From Blastocatellia bacterium (GTDB lineage: Bacteria > Acidobacteriota > Blastocatellia > HR10), in NCBI GenBank assembly GCA_025055075.1, contig JANWYV010000029.1:1-64000 (forward strand): a stretch of 64,000 bases of DNA. Direction: 5' to 3'. Under the pieces are notes generated by a model. That model ran no database searches and was not told the DNA's origin. It was given only the letters and a program-made list of their open reading frames with translations. Positions 20,633 through 32,563 of the stretch are shown here, piece after piece (position 1 is the first letter of the stretch; each line of letters starts with the position of its first letter). Position numbers and translations under genes: made by a program.

Positions 20633-21997
20633 TCAGATGAACGGTCGGATGTCGGTCAATCGTCCGGTGGCCAACAACACGGTAGCATACCCGACGACGT
20701 ACTCGTATCGCGCCGTGAGCGCGTTCATCCGGGCGCGGACGAGCGCCGTCTGCGCCCGCAGCACTTCGGTGATCGTCGTCAGCCCTTCCTGGTGCCGATC
20801 TTGGACGATCCGGAGCGCTTCTTCGGCCTGTTGAACGGCCCGCGCCGCGACCACCAATCGTTCGCGCGCCGAACGATAGTGTTCGAATGCGCGCACGACG
20901 TCCAGGCGAATTTGGTTGACGAGTTGTTCCGTCTCCGCTTCGGTCAGTGCGAGCGCGGCGCGCGCCTGTCGCACGCGAGCCGCGCGCCCCCCATCGAACA
21001 CCTCGAACGTGAGGCTCGCACCTATCGTGTAATCGGCGCTTCCGCTCAGCAGCCCGCGCCCGGTCGCGCCCACGGTGGCGAAGAGGTCAAGTCGTGGGAG
21101 ATATTGCCCGAGAGCGCCGCGCACGCCGTGCTCGCGGGAGCGCACGGCCAACCGAGCCCGCACGAGGTCGGGGCGGTGCTGCAGGGCGAGACGCATCAGC
21201 TCCTCTGGCCCCTCCACTTCGAACGTGCGCTCGATCAGCTGTCCTACCACGCGGTGTGGGGCAGTCACCGGAAGTCCCAACGCCGTATTCAGCCCCGCGC
21301 GCGCCGTCACCACATCTCCATCGGCCTGGATCAGCTGTTGGCGAAATTCGGCCAGTTGCACTTCCGCCGCCAAGACGTCTGAGATGACGACCAATCCCGC
21401 CTCGAACATAGCGCGAATGCGTTGCACATCGGCTTCGGCCATGCGCACGGCCTCATCAGCTACGCGCTGGCGTGCCTCGGCCGAGAGCACGTTATAGTAG
21501 GCTCGAATCACCTCGAAGCGGATCTGCTGCTCGATCCAGGCCGCTTGGGCGTCCGCGCGGCGCACCTCCTCTTCGGCTTGCGCGTGGCGCGTCTCCGTCT
21601 GCCAACGGTCGAAGAGAGGGACGCGCAGCGTCAGCGCTGTGCGAAAGACATTGAGCGACGGAGGGTGATTCAAAAAGCGGAGATCGAAATTCGCTGGCCC
21701 AAAACGCGCTTGCTCCAGGAGCGAGCCGAAGACAAAAACGGGGTTGTTCCCGTTGGAGAACGTCTCGCTGAACTGCACGATGGGGAATCGAGCGGCGCGC
21801 GCTTCTGCGATTTGGGCGTCGGCGATCTCACGCCCGGCGATCGCCATCCGCGCTAGCGGGTTCCGCTGTAGCGCGATCTCCACGGCGCGTGGCAGCGTCA
21901 GCTCCTCCTCTCCGCCTTGCGCGCGGATCGCTTGGGACGAAGTCACGCTCACGAGCCCCGCGAGGATGCTCGTTCCGATCCGTCTCCACCGCCTCAT
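20633..21997 (-). CDS. TolC-family outer-membrane efflux channel
   Basis: A 454-residue outer-membrane factor. A signal peptide precedes two repeats of the TolC coiled-coil barrel, seen as long helical stretches (VEIALQRNPLARMA, LRLDVVRAFEHYRSARERL). It forms the exit duct for the RND pump. The ATG at 21997 has GGGGAGG 6 nt upstream; an in-frame TTG at 22012 overlaps that ribosome site and is rejected. Second gene of the efflux operon. Confidence 0.92.
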   Translation of the reverse strand: MRRWRRIGTSILAGLVSVTSSQAIRAQGGEEELTLPRAVEIALQRNPLARMAIAGREIADAQIAEARAARFPIVQFSETFSNGNNPVFVFGSLLEQARFGPANFDLRFLNHPPSLNVFRTALTLRVPLFDRWQTETRHAQAEEEVRRADAQAAWIEQQIRFEVIRAYYNVLSAEARQRVADEAVRMAEADVQRIRAMFEAGLVVISDVLAAEVQLAEFRQQLIQADGDVVTARAGLNTALGLPVTAPHRVVGQLIERTFEVEGPEELMRLALQHRPDLVRARLAVRSREHGVRGALGQYLPRLDLFATVGATGRGLLSGSADYTIGASLTFEVFDGGRAARVRQARAALALTEAETEQLVNQIRLDVVRAFEHYRSARERLVVAARAVQQAEEALRIVQDRHQEGLTTITEVLRAQTALVRARMNALTARYEYVVGYATVLLATGRLTDIRPFI

Positions 21998-22019
21998 GCG
22001 TCTCCTCCCCAAGTCGTGC

Positions 22020-22214
22020 TCACGAGCTGCTCCTCACGCCGAGCCGCCGGAGGAATGTCATCATCGGGCACCAATTGGTGAACGCCGACTGAATCAAATT
22101 GAGCGCCACGAAGCCGGTGAAGAGAAACCAGTAAGGGCTGTGAACGTAGCCCAGAAGCAGGCTCGCGAGCACGAAACTGCCCGCGATCAGACGCAGATAC
22201 CGTTCGACGGTCAT
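22020..22214 (-). CDS. Small DUF2892 (YgaP-type) membrane protein
   Basis: A 64-residue protein with two hydrophobic segments and the DUF2892 signature: ERYLRLIAGSFVLASLLLG, then NLIQSAFTNWCPMMTFLRRLG, with the typical N-Q-S-x-T-x-x-C-P block. Such proteins occur alone or fused to rhodanese and often sit beside RND pump genes; the function is unknown. The ATG at 22214 has AAGGAGG about 9 nt upstream. First gene of the DUF2892-TolC-adaptor-RND-Usp unit. Confidence 0.85.
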   Translation of the reverse strand: MTVERYLRLIAGSFVLASLLLGYVHSPYWFLFTGFVALNLIQSAFTNWCPMMTFLRRLGVRSSS

Positions 22215-22319
22215 GGCGGTCTCCCTCCTTCCCGATTGATCGTTCACGCTCTGAATGATCCAAAACAGGGCGAGAGGTTTCAGCGAGGTGGGGAATGGCG
22301 GTGCGCTGCCGTGCGTGGC

Positions 22320-22348
22320 TTGACTTTCCCGAAGGCCTCTGGGATCAT
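22320..22348 (+). promoter_or_regulatory. Possible promoter of the DUF4198 gene
   Basis: TTGACT (22320-22325), a 17-bp spacer and GATCAT (22343-22348), 57 bp before the ATG. The -10 is weak. Confidence 0.3.
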
Positions 22349-22405
22349 GAAGGCCATCCGAAGCCGAGCTGAATCGCGGGAAATCCAAAGGGACGGAGGG
22401 AGGCG

Positions 22406-23206
22406 ATGAAGTGCGCGAGCTATGCGATCCTCCTCCTGTTTGGGGGAGGCGGTTTAGTTTTCGCTCATGACCTTTTCTTGAAGCTGGACGCCTACGTCCT
22501 GGCGCCACGCGCCCGAGCGCGGGTGTGGGTCTTCAACGGGACGTTCGAGCGGAGCGAAGCGACCGTCGCGCGCAATCGTGTCGTCGAGATCGCTCTGCTC
22601 ACGCCTGGAGGCAGGCGACATGTTTCGGTGGAGAAGTGGCAAGAGGAAAGCGTGCATTCGCTGTTCGAGATAGAGACGGAGGAAGCGGGCACGTATGTGG
22701 TGGGTGTGGCGCTGGCGCCTCGAGAGATCACGCTGACGGCTGAACAATTCAATGCCTACCTCGAACATGAAGGACTTTTGGACGTGCTCGCCTGGCGCCG
22801 TCAAAGAGGAGAACTGAACAAAGGGGCGCGCGAGCGTTACACGAAATACGCGAAGATGATCTTCCAAGTGGGCGAGCGGCGGACGGACACCTTCCGGCAA
22901 CCGTTCGGTTATCCGGTGGAGATTCTGTTGGAAGGACATCCGTCGGATTTGCGAGTGGGAGGAGTACTGAGGGTGAGGTGTCTGAAAGACGGACGACCGC
23001 TTCCGCAGCAAGTAGTGCTGGCCGGATGGGAAGGCGGGCAGCCGCTGAGCGCGCGGACGGATGCCGAGGGGATCGCCCGTTTTGAAATCAAAAAGGCCGG
23101 AAAGTGGTACGTCAAATTCATTCACATCGTGCCCATCTCCGAGGCCAATCTCGATTACGAATCCTGGTGGGCGACGTTGACGTTTGAGGTCAGGCCGCGA
23201 TCGTGA
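22406..23206 (+). CDS. DUF4198-family periplasmic protein
   Basis: A 266-residue protein with a signal peptide ending in LVFAHD, so the mature protein starts with the family's His-Asp. The body has the beta-sandwich pattern of DUF4198/NikM-like proteins: VWVFNGTFERSE, then a C-terminal Ig-like carboxypeptidase-regulatory-type domain (LSARTDAEGIARFEIKKAGKWYVKF). Some relatives belong to nickel or cobalt uptake systems; no such transporter is adjacent, so a metal role is only a guess. It stands alone, divergent from the efflux operon. GGAGGGAGGCG precedes the ATG. Confidence 0.82.
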   Translation: MKCASYAILLLFGGGGLVFAHDLFLKLDAYVLAPRARARVWVFNGTFERSEATVARNRVVEIALLTPGGRRHVSVEKWQEESVHSLFEIETEEAGTYVVGVALAPREITLTAEQFNAYLEHEGLLDVLAWRRQRGELNKGARERYTKYAKMIFQVGERRTDTFRQPFGYPVEILLEGHPSDLRVGGVLRVRCLKDGRPLPQQVVLAGWEGGQPLSARTDAEGIARFEIKKAGKWYVKFIHIVPISEANLDYESWWATLTFEVRPRS

Positions 23207-23234
23207 GGTGAAGGTCCTTCCTCGGCCTCACGAT
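23200..23234. terminator. 9-bp inverted repeat between convergent DUF4198 and pyrG genes
   Basis: ATCGTGAGG (23200-23208, including the DUF4198 stop codon) and CCTCACGAT (23226-23234) form a perfect stem with a 17-nt loop. No T run follows, so it may be a weak or Rho-aided terminator. Confidence 0.35.
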
Positions 23235-23383
23235 ATTGGGAGAGCGACGAGGGGCCAAGAGACAGCTTCGGCGCGCGAGGTTTACCCCAGTTCCCAAAAT
23301 GTCGGGAAGAAGGCTCACTTTGGACGAGTTCGACCCGTTCTCTAGCGAGGTTTCGGTGGAAGCGATGGCGTTTTGAAGAGACG

Positions 23384-25520
<2,137 letters not shown>

Positions 25521-26477
25521 ATGATGCGCCAACGGATGATTCGACTTTGGACTTCGGTCCGGCACGGGACCTTCGCCATTACGCTGGTCCTCATCGGATT
25601 TCCGATTCAGCACGAGAATGTGAAGATCGTTCGCGAAAAGACCGAGGCGCGGCTTCGGGAGATCGTTGCCAGTGCACGCGGGGCAATGGGGCTTGTCGCG
25701 GTGGACCTGATGAGCGGAGAGCGGCTGGCCATCAACGAGAACCTCGCGTTTCCGCAGGGGAGTGCGATCAAGATCCCCATTCTCATGGAGGTCTACAAAC
25801 AGGCGCACGAAGGGCGCTTCCGATTGGCGGATCGACGGCGTATCGAGAAAGCACAGATGGTCGGTGGAAGCGGAATCCTGAAGGAATTCGGCGATGGGAT
25901 GTCGGAGTTGAGCATCTACGACCTGTGCGTGCTCATGATCGTATTGAGCGACAATACGGCGACCAATATGCTCATTGACCTCGTCGGGATGGAGAACGTC
26001 AATCGGACCATGGCCTCCTTGGGACTCGTACGAACGCGTCTGCAGCGGAAGATGATCGACCCGGCGGCGTCGGCGCGCGGTGAGGAGAATCTCTCGACGC
26101 CGGCCGAAGCAGCGCGCTTGATGGAGATCCTCTATCGCGGCGAGTTCGTCAGTCGCGAGGTTTGCGAGCAGATTCTCGCCATCTTGAAGAAACCGAAGCG
26201 AACGGCCGTGAGTTCGGGATTGCCCTCCGAAGTACCCGTGGCCTCGAAGCCAGGGGGCATCCCCGGTGTCTCGACCGAATGGGCGATCGTCTATCTCAAA
26301 GAACGCCCCTACGTGCTCGTCATCATGGAGAATTATGGGATGGGCGACGAGGCCTCTACGGCCTTCCGAGACATCTCGCGAACCGTGTACGAGTATTTCT
26401 GGCGATTGGGAAGAGCGACGCGCTACGGGACGTATGTGGATCCGGCGCTCTTGAAACGAGAAGGTCAGAAGGATTGA
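25521..26477 (+). CDS. Serine hydrolase of the class A beta-lactamase fold
   Basis: A 318-residue protein with an N-terminal hydrophobic segment (FAITLVLIGF), so exported or anchored. It has the three penicillin-binding motifs: S81-x-x-K84 (SAIK), S143-D-N145 and K243-P-G245. The omega-loop region reads ARGEENLSTP and does not show the E-x-x-x-N pattern of true class A beta-lactamases, so efficient deacylation of beta-lactams is doubtful. It may be a cell-wall D,D-peptidase-like or binding protein. GGAGGGATGAGAAA precedes the ATG. Alone on the plus strand. Confidence 0.85.
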   Translation: MMRQRMIRLWTSVRHGTFAITLVLIGFPIQHENVKIVREKTEARLREIVASARGAMGLVAVDLMSGERLAINENLAFPQGSAIKIPILMEVYKQAHEGRFRLADRRRIEKAQMVGGSGILKEFGDGMSELSIYDLCVLMIVLSDNTATNMLIDLVGMENVNRTMASLGLVRTRLQRKMIDPAASARGEENLSTPAEAARLMEILYRGEFVSREVCEQILAILKKPKRTAVSSGLPSEVPVASKPGGIPGVSTEWAIVYLKERPYVLVIMENYGMGDEASTAFRDISRTVYEYFWRLGRATRYGTYVDPALLKREGQKD

Positions 26478-26495
26478 GCCTTACCGGTTTTCCGT

Positions 26496-27653
26496 TCAGA
26501 TCTTAATGAAGATGCGCTTGCGGTAGAGGAAGGCCATCGGCGCGAGCCAAGCCATCGTATAGGCCAATGCGAAGAAGAGCGATCCTTGCCAGGGGCCAGC
26601 CCACGAGGCGAAGAGAGTTTCGTACAGGTAGGTTTTCAGGGGGACGGAGGTGCCATCCGGTCGAGTGACCTTGTACAATACCATTAAACGTGCCACCAGC
26701 CCTGAGAGCACGAAGACAGTGATTGGATTCATCCCGAAGATGAGGAACGGAACGAGCGGTCGGCGAATCCCTCTCACTTCGACCAACCAGACACAGGCAG
26801 CGAGGAAGAGCAACGCCATCCCCGCAGTGAAGAGGGCATAAGAGCTGGTCCAGAGGTTCTTGTTGATCGGAAACCACAGGTTCACCACCTGTCCGAGAAC
26901 GATGCCGATGATTCCTGCGCCGATGAGTCCGAGCACCTTCTTCGGCATCGTCCTGGGCGAAGTGAGCCAGTGGGCGGTCAAAACGCCAAGGAGCGTCGTG
27001 GCGATGGCTGGGATCGTGCTCAAGATCCCCTCGGGATCCCAGGTCGGCCGATAGAGGTGCCCAGAGAGGAGCCGGGAATCCAAATAGGACGCGAGATTCA
27101 TCTCTTTTTCGAGAATGCCCGCTCCGTATCCAGGGACCGGCACGAGCTTCATGATTGCCCAATAGGCAGCAAGCAGTGCGACGGCCGCGATGGCTTGTCC
27201 TTTGACCTTCGTCTTCATGACGATAAGGGCAGCGAAGAAGTAGCACAAAGCGATGCGTTGCAGGACGCCGGGGATGCGAATCCGCGAGAGATCGAAATGG
27301 GGAAAACCGTTCAGCAACAGGCCAAGAGCGAACAGAATGACCGTGCGGCGGACGATGTGCCCCCAAATCGCCCACTGGCTCTCGCTGCGAGCCAGGCGCC
27401 GTCTAATTGCCAGTGGGATGGCCACGCCCATGATGAAGAGGAAGAAGGGGAAGATCAAATCCGTTGGCGTCCATCCGTGCCATTCGGCATGCGCTAGCGG
27501 CGGATAGACGTAGTTCCAACTTCCCGGATTGTTCACCACAATCATACCCGCAATGGTGATTCCACGAAAGACGTCGAGCGAGATCATCCGTTCGCCCGTC
27601 GAGGCGATCACAGGCGAGTCAAAAGGCTGGGATGCCGACTGAATATCTCCCAA
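26496..27653 (-). CDS. HGSNAT-like membrane acyltransferase (COG4299 / DUF5009)
   Basis: A 385-residue polytopic protein with about ten to eleven membrane helices. It begins with ISLDVFRGITIAGMIVVNNPG and contains HAEWHGWTPTDLIFPFFLFI, the conserved histidine block of the heparan-alpha-glucosaminide acetyltransferase-like family. It probably moves an acyl group across the membrane onto a sugar, perhaps in amino-sugar or cell-wall recycling. The reading frame opens with a TTG at 27653 (GAGG about 10 nt upstream); an ATG at 27587 just before ISLDVF is an equally good start. Confidence 0.85.
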   Translation of the reverse strand: MGDIQSASQPFDSPVIASTGERMISLDVFRGITIAGMIVVNNPGSWNYVYPPLAHAEWHGWTPTDLIFPFFLFIMGVAIPLAIRRRLARSESQWAIWGHIVRRTVILFALGLLLNGFPHFDLSRIRIPGVLQRIALCYFFAALIVMKTKVKGQAIAAVALLAAYWAIMKLVPVPGYGAGILEKEMNLASYLDSRLLSGHLYRPTWDPEGILSTIPAIATTLLGVLTAHWLTSPRTMPKKVLGLIGAGIIGIVLGQVVNLWFPINKNLWTSSYALFTAGMALLFLAACVWLVEVRGIRRPLVPFLIFGMNPITVFVLSGLVARLMVLYKVTRPDGTSVPLKTYLYETLFASWAGPWQGSLFFALAYTMAWLAPMAFLYRKRIFIKI

Positions 27654-28048
27654 GGCTCATCATCCTCGCTGTCACTGTTTCAACGCGGGGATATCTTACG
27701 CGAGAGCTTCAGGGGAAATCAAGAGAGGGCCGTTCTCCTTGGCAGTTCGGAGATTGATTTAGGAAAGCCAACCACGGGGCCAATATGCGATTTCTCACCG
27801 TTGGAGGATTCTCGAGTCTGATAATGGTCAATGAAGCTTTTGGTTTGGATCGCGGATCTCCTTAGGGGGAGGAAGAGGGAGAGCTATCGCTCATCTCTTG
27901 GTAATCGCCGCTTTTGTCTAGTAACACGAAGAGCAACGGCGATCGGTAGATCAAAGCGGCAAGATCCAAGCATTGGGCCCACCACTATTGTGCCCACTCA
28001 ACTACAGATCCGAACATAGGGCGTCTTAGGGTCGTCTTAGGGTCGTCT
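27654..28048. other. 395-bp intergenic region, no gene seen
   Basis: It is lower in GC than its surroundings. A 62-codon rightward frame (27831-28019) is not protein-like. The right end carries an 11-bp tandem repeat that abuts the next gene. Confidence 0.5.
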
Positions 28049-28049
28049 T
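28022..28049. repeat. 11-bp tandem repeat, about 2.5 copies
   Basis: CGTCTTAGGGT occurs at 28022-28032 and 28033-28043 and in part (CGTCTT) at 28044-28049, running into the stop codon of the leftward gene. Such short direct repeats arise by slippage and may have shaped this gene's 3' end. Confidence 0.7.
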
Positions 28050-28429
28050 CACCAACAGCAGCGGCAGTGATGCCTCCAGCTCCACCGCGGTTGAGGCACA
28101 GGTTGAACGCTGTCTGAACGCTGCCCGCGGCTCACGGTCACGGGTTCCGACTGCTTCTCCTGCATCGCATGGATGACGTCCTCTGGCACGTTAGCCTTCT
28201 TCAGAGCGATCAAACCATCCGTGCTGAGATCGAAATCAACCCGTGAGGCTTCGATCTTTCGGATGATCGTTTCCGCGGTCAGCCCGGCGTTCACCATCTT
28301 GATGATACTTTCGTTAGTCAGCACTTCCTGTTGCTGCCCCGACGAGTTCCTGGATTGACCGAGAAGAGCCGGAGGCAAAAGTGCCAGGAATAATATGAGA
28401 GCGACGAATGACCTTCGCTTCGTAATCAT
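28049..28429 (-). CDS. Small secreted protein with a repeated-helix domain, function unknown
   Basis: A 126-residue protein with a signal peptide (FVALILFLALLPPALLG) and a domain of two helical units, LTNESIIKMVNAGLTAETIIRKIEAS and FDLSTDGLIALKKANVPEDVIHAM. This pattern recurs in secreted acidobacterial and Bacteroidetes proteins of unknown role. The short C-terminus ends in a Trp/His/Cys cluster (RHHCRCCW), which may bind metal or may reflect a truncated or shifted end, since the tandem repeat begins at its stop. AAGGAGG stands before the ATG. It lies 65 bp downstream of the superoxide dismutase gene. Confidence 0.7.
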   Translation of the reverse strand: MITKRRSFVALILFLALLPPALLGQSRNSSGQQQEVLTNESIIKMVNAGLTAETIIRKIEASRVDFDLSTDGLIALKKANVPEDVIHAMQEKQSEPVTVSRGQRSDSVQPVPQPRWSWRHHCRCCW

Positions 28430-28457
28430 GGTTCTTCCTCCTTACTTAACTTAGAAT

Positions 28458-28483
28458 TTGACGAATTCGATCTTTTTCGTCAA
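28458..28483. repeat. 8-bp inverted repeat TTGACGAA/TTCGTCAA
   Basis: TTGACGAA (28458-28465) and TTCGTCAA (28476-28483) with a 10-nt loop sit between the superoxide dismutase gene and the small secreted protein gene. It could be a weak terminator or an operator. No T run follows. Confidence 0.3.
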
Positions 28484-28494
28484 GCTGCCCGGCA

Positions 28495-29208
28495 TCACGT
28501 GAGTCTCGGCGCTTGGTCGAATCTCCGGGCGACTACTGTCCAATCAATGGCCTTGAAGAACGCCTCGATATAGTCGGCCCGCCGGAGATCATAATCAACC
28601 ATGTAGGCGTGCTCGAAGACATCCATGACGAGCAAGGGAATCGTCCCGGCGAGATGACCCACATCATGCTCATTGATCCACGTATTGAACGTTCGGTTGG
28701 CCATCGGATCAAGAGCCAGAACGACCCAACCGATACCTCTCATGGTGCCTGTGGCTTTGAAATCCCGTTCCCAGTTTTCGTATGAACCGAAATCTTCGAC
28801 GAGTTTTTTCCAGAGCGTGGAATCTCGCTCGAGCGCCCGGCCACCCTTGACCATGTTACCGAAATAATATTCGTGCCATCGCATACCGTTGAACTCCCAG
28901 CCGAACCGGCGTTTCAATTCAGCATATTCGGGCGTCCCGGTTTTTCCTTCTTTCGACAGGGCGCTCAGAGCTTCAGCGAGCTTATTGGTATTGGCCACAT
29001 ACCCCTGATAAAGGGCGAAGTGATTTTTCAAGAGCCGGTCACTGAATCCCGGCGTCCCCAGCAGATGATCGAAGTTTTTCGCTTGGTAAGCCATAGTCGC
29101 CTCCCGAGTCAAGTTTCTTGCTGGATCGACTTTGAGAACGTCGATCCCAGGAAGTGAGATCAACAAAGCTGAGCCACATTTGAGAAATTCGCGTCGGGTC
29201 GTCATCAT
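28495..29208 (-). CDS. Fe/Mn superoxide dismutase with Tat-like leader
   Basis: A 237-residue protein. Residues about 40-237 are a full Fe/Mn superoxide dismutase with metal ligands His63, His112 (WHEYY), Asp196 and His200 (DVFEHAYMVDY). It turns superoxide into O2 and H2O2. The first 38 residues begin with a twin-arginine motif (TTRREFLK) and a modest hydrophobic stretch, suggesting Tat export of the folded metalloenzyme. An internal ATG at 29094 (residue 39) has its own GGGAGG 5 nt upstream and would give a cytoplasmic form. The main ATG at 29208 has GGGAGG 5 nt upstream and overlaps the TGA of a small upstream frame (ATGA). Confidence 0.93.
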   Translation of the reverse strand: MMTTRREFLKCGSALLISLPGIDVLKVDPARNLTREATMAYQAKNFDHLLGTPGFSDRLLKNHFALYQGYVANTNKLAEALSALSKEGKTGTPEYAELKRRFGWEFNGMRWHEYYFGNMVKGGRALERDSTLWKKLVEDFGSYENWERDFKATGTMRGIGWVVLALDPMANRTFNTWINEHDVGHLAGTIPLLVMDVFEHAYMVDYDLRRADYIEAFFKAIDWTVVARRFDQAPRLT

Positions 29209-29420
29209 AGCAACCTCCCTTTGGGCTTCGAAGGTGGAACCGACACCCAGGGACGTGATTCAAGACATGCGGGATTGATCCCCGAGGCATTGCTCCCCAA
29301 AGGGAGCTCCCGGCCGAGTAGATCAAGCAAGGTGGTAAAGAGAGGTGAATCTTCCTCGAAGAGGGTGAGAGCAGCCTGGCGAAGCCAGTGGTCATGACGT
29401 TGCCCAACACAACCCAACAT
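29205..29420 (-). CDS. Hypothetical 71-residue protein coupled to the superoxide dismutase gene
   Basis: A short frame ending in ATGA overlap with the superoxide dismutase start. The middle part (HDHWLRQAALTLFEEDSPLF, then TTLLDLLGRELPLG) looks like amphipathic helices and is protein-like. The C-terminal Pro/Lys-rich part is forced by the ribosome-site sequence and is not. No family is recognised and no strong ribosome site precedes the ATG at 29420. It may be a leader peptide that couples translation, a small partner protein, or chance. Confidence 0.3.
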   Translation of the reverse strand: MLGCVGQRHDHWLRQAALTLFEEDSPLFTTLLDLLGRELPLGSNASGINPACLESRPWVSVPPSKPKGRLL

Positions 29421-29437
29421 AGCAGAGCCAACGATTC

Positions 29438-29466
29438 ATGCTAACACCATTTTCTCAGTAGCACAA
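29438..29466 (-). promoter_or_regulatory. Possible promoter of the superoxide dismutase unit
   Basis: Minus-strand TTGTGC (29466-29461), a 17-bp spacer and TAGCAT (29443-29438), upstream of the 71-codon frame. Confidence 0.35.
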
Positions 29467-30076
29467 AAAGTGGATCGGTCGGTGCTGCCGATCTCTTATG
29501 TAAGAAGGGATCAAGTAAGGTCACTGGTCAGCTTCGCTCGCTCCATTTATGGTTGATCACCCTCACGATGACCAGCTGCGTTTCTGGGAGGATGAAAAGA
29601 TGGCATCTCGGAGGTGAGGAGGTGGCGAAGGGTAATCTTCTGCTTCCGGTCCTGCTTCCACTTCGGGTAAGACTCTTAATTTTACCTTTGGTGATGAGGC
29701 GTTCGATGGAAAGATTCGCAACGGATTTTGTGATAGATGTGGTCGAGCTTTGGAGAGCGCAGATCGGCTGGGCGCAGCTGGTTGCCGTAATCAGCAGCGG
29801 CATCGCCCTCTTCAACGTCACCAAGGTATTCATGCCGCACCCGCATAACAGCATAACAGATTTGCACTGTGTTCACGCGTCCGAGATGTAGCCCCAGGAG
29901 CCTCGAAAGGTCAAGATATACCGATAGGGAGGGCCGAGGGACTCGACGTATTGAGTCCGATAATGAATCTTACGATACCATAGCCCTCCACACCCACTTG
30001 AAACCAGCCAACAAACTTCGGAACCATGGGAACAATCTAACCTGAATACACAAGACTCGATCTTACAACTTCACGG
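29467..30076. other. 610-bp region without a supportable gene
   Basis: Overlapping frames exist on both strands around 29528-29891, including a rightward 112-codon one with a hydrophobic middle and a leftward one with an acidic stretch (EYLGDVEEGDAAADY). None has a ribosome site together with a recognisable family, and the frames contradict each other. Base composition is less GC-rich than the neighbouring genes. It may hold a decayed gene. Confidence 0.45.
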
Positions 30077-32487
<2,411 letters not shown>

Positions 32488-32521
32488 TTCATGCCTCCCC
32501 TTTTAGATTCGCAGGCGCGAG

Positions 32522-32551
32522 ACTGTAGCACACCGATGATCGGCATGTCAA
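32522..32551 (-). promoter_or_regulatory. Promoter of metK-ahcY
   Basis: Minus-strand TTGACA (32551-32546), an 18-bp spacer and TACAGT (32527-32522); leader of about 28 nt before the GTG. Confidence 0.6.
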
Positions 32552-32563
32552 GAAAATGTTCCT

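Noticed and set aside
27831-28019. Rightward 62-codon frame in the gap before the small secreted protein
   Set aside because: No ribosome site, not protein-like, in a low-GC intergenic stretch.
29528-29891. Overlapping frames on both strands
   Set aside because: None combines a ribosome site, coding-like composition and a known family; they exclude each other.
32488-32563. SAM riboswitch before metK
   Set aside because: The space is 76 bp and is mostly taken by the promoter; no riboswitch core is visible.
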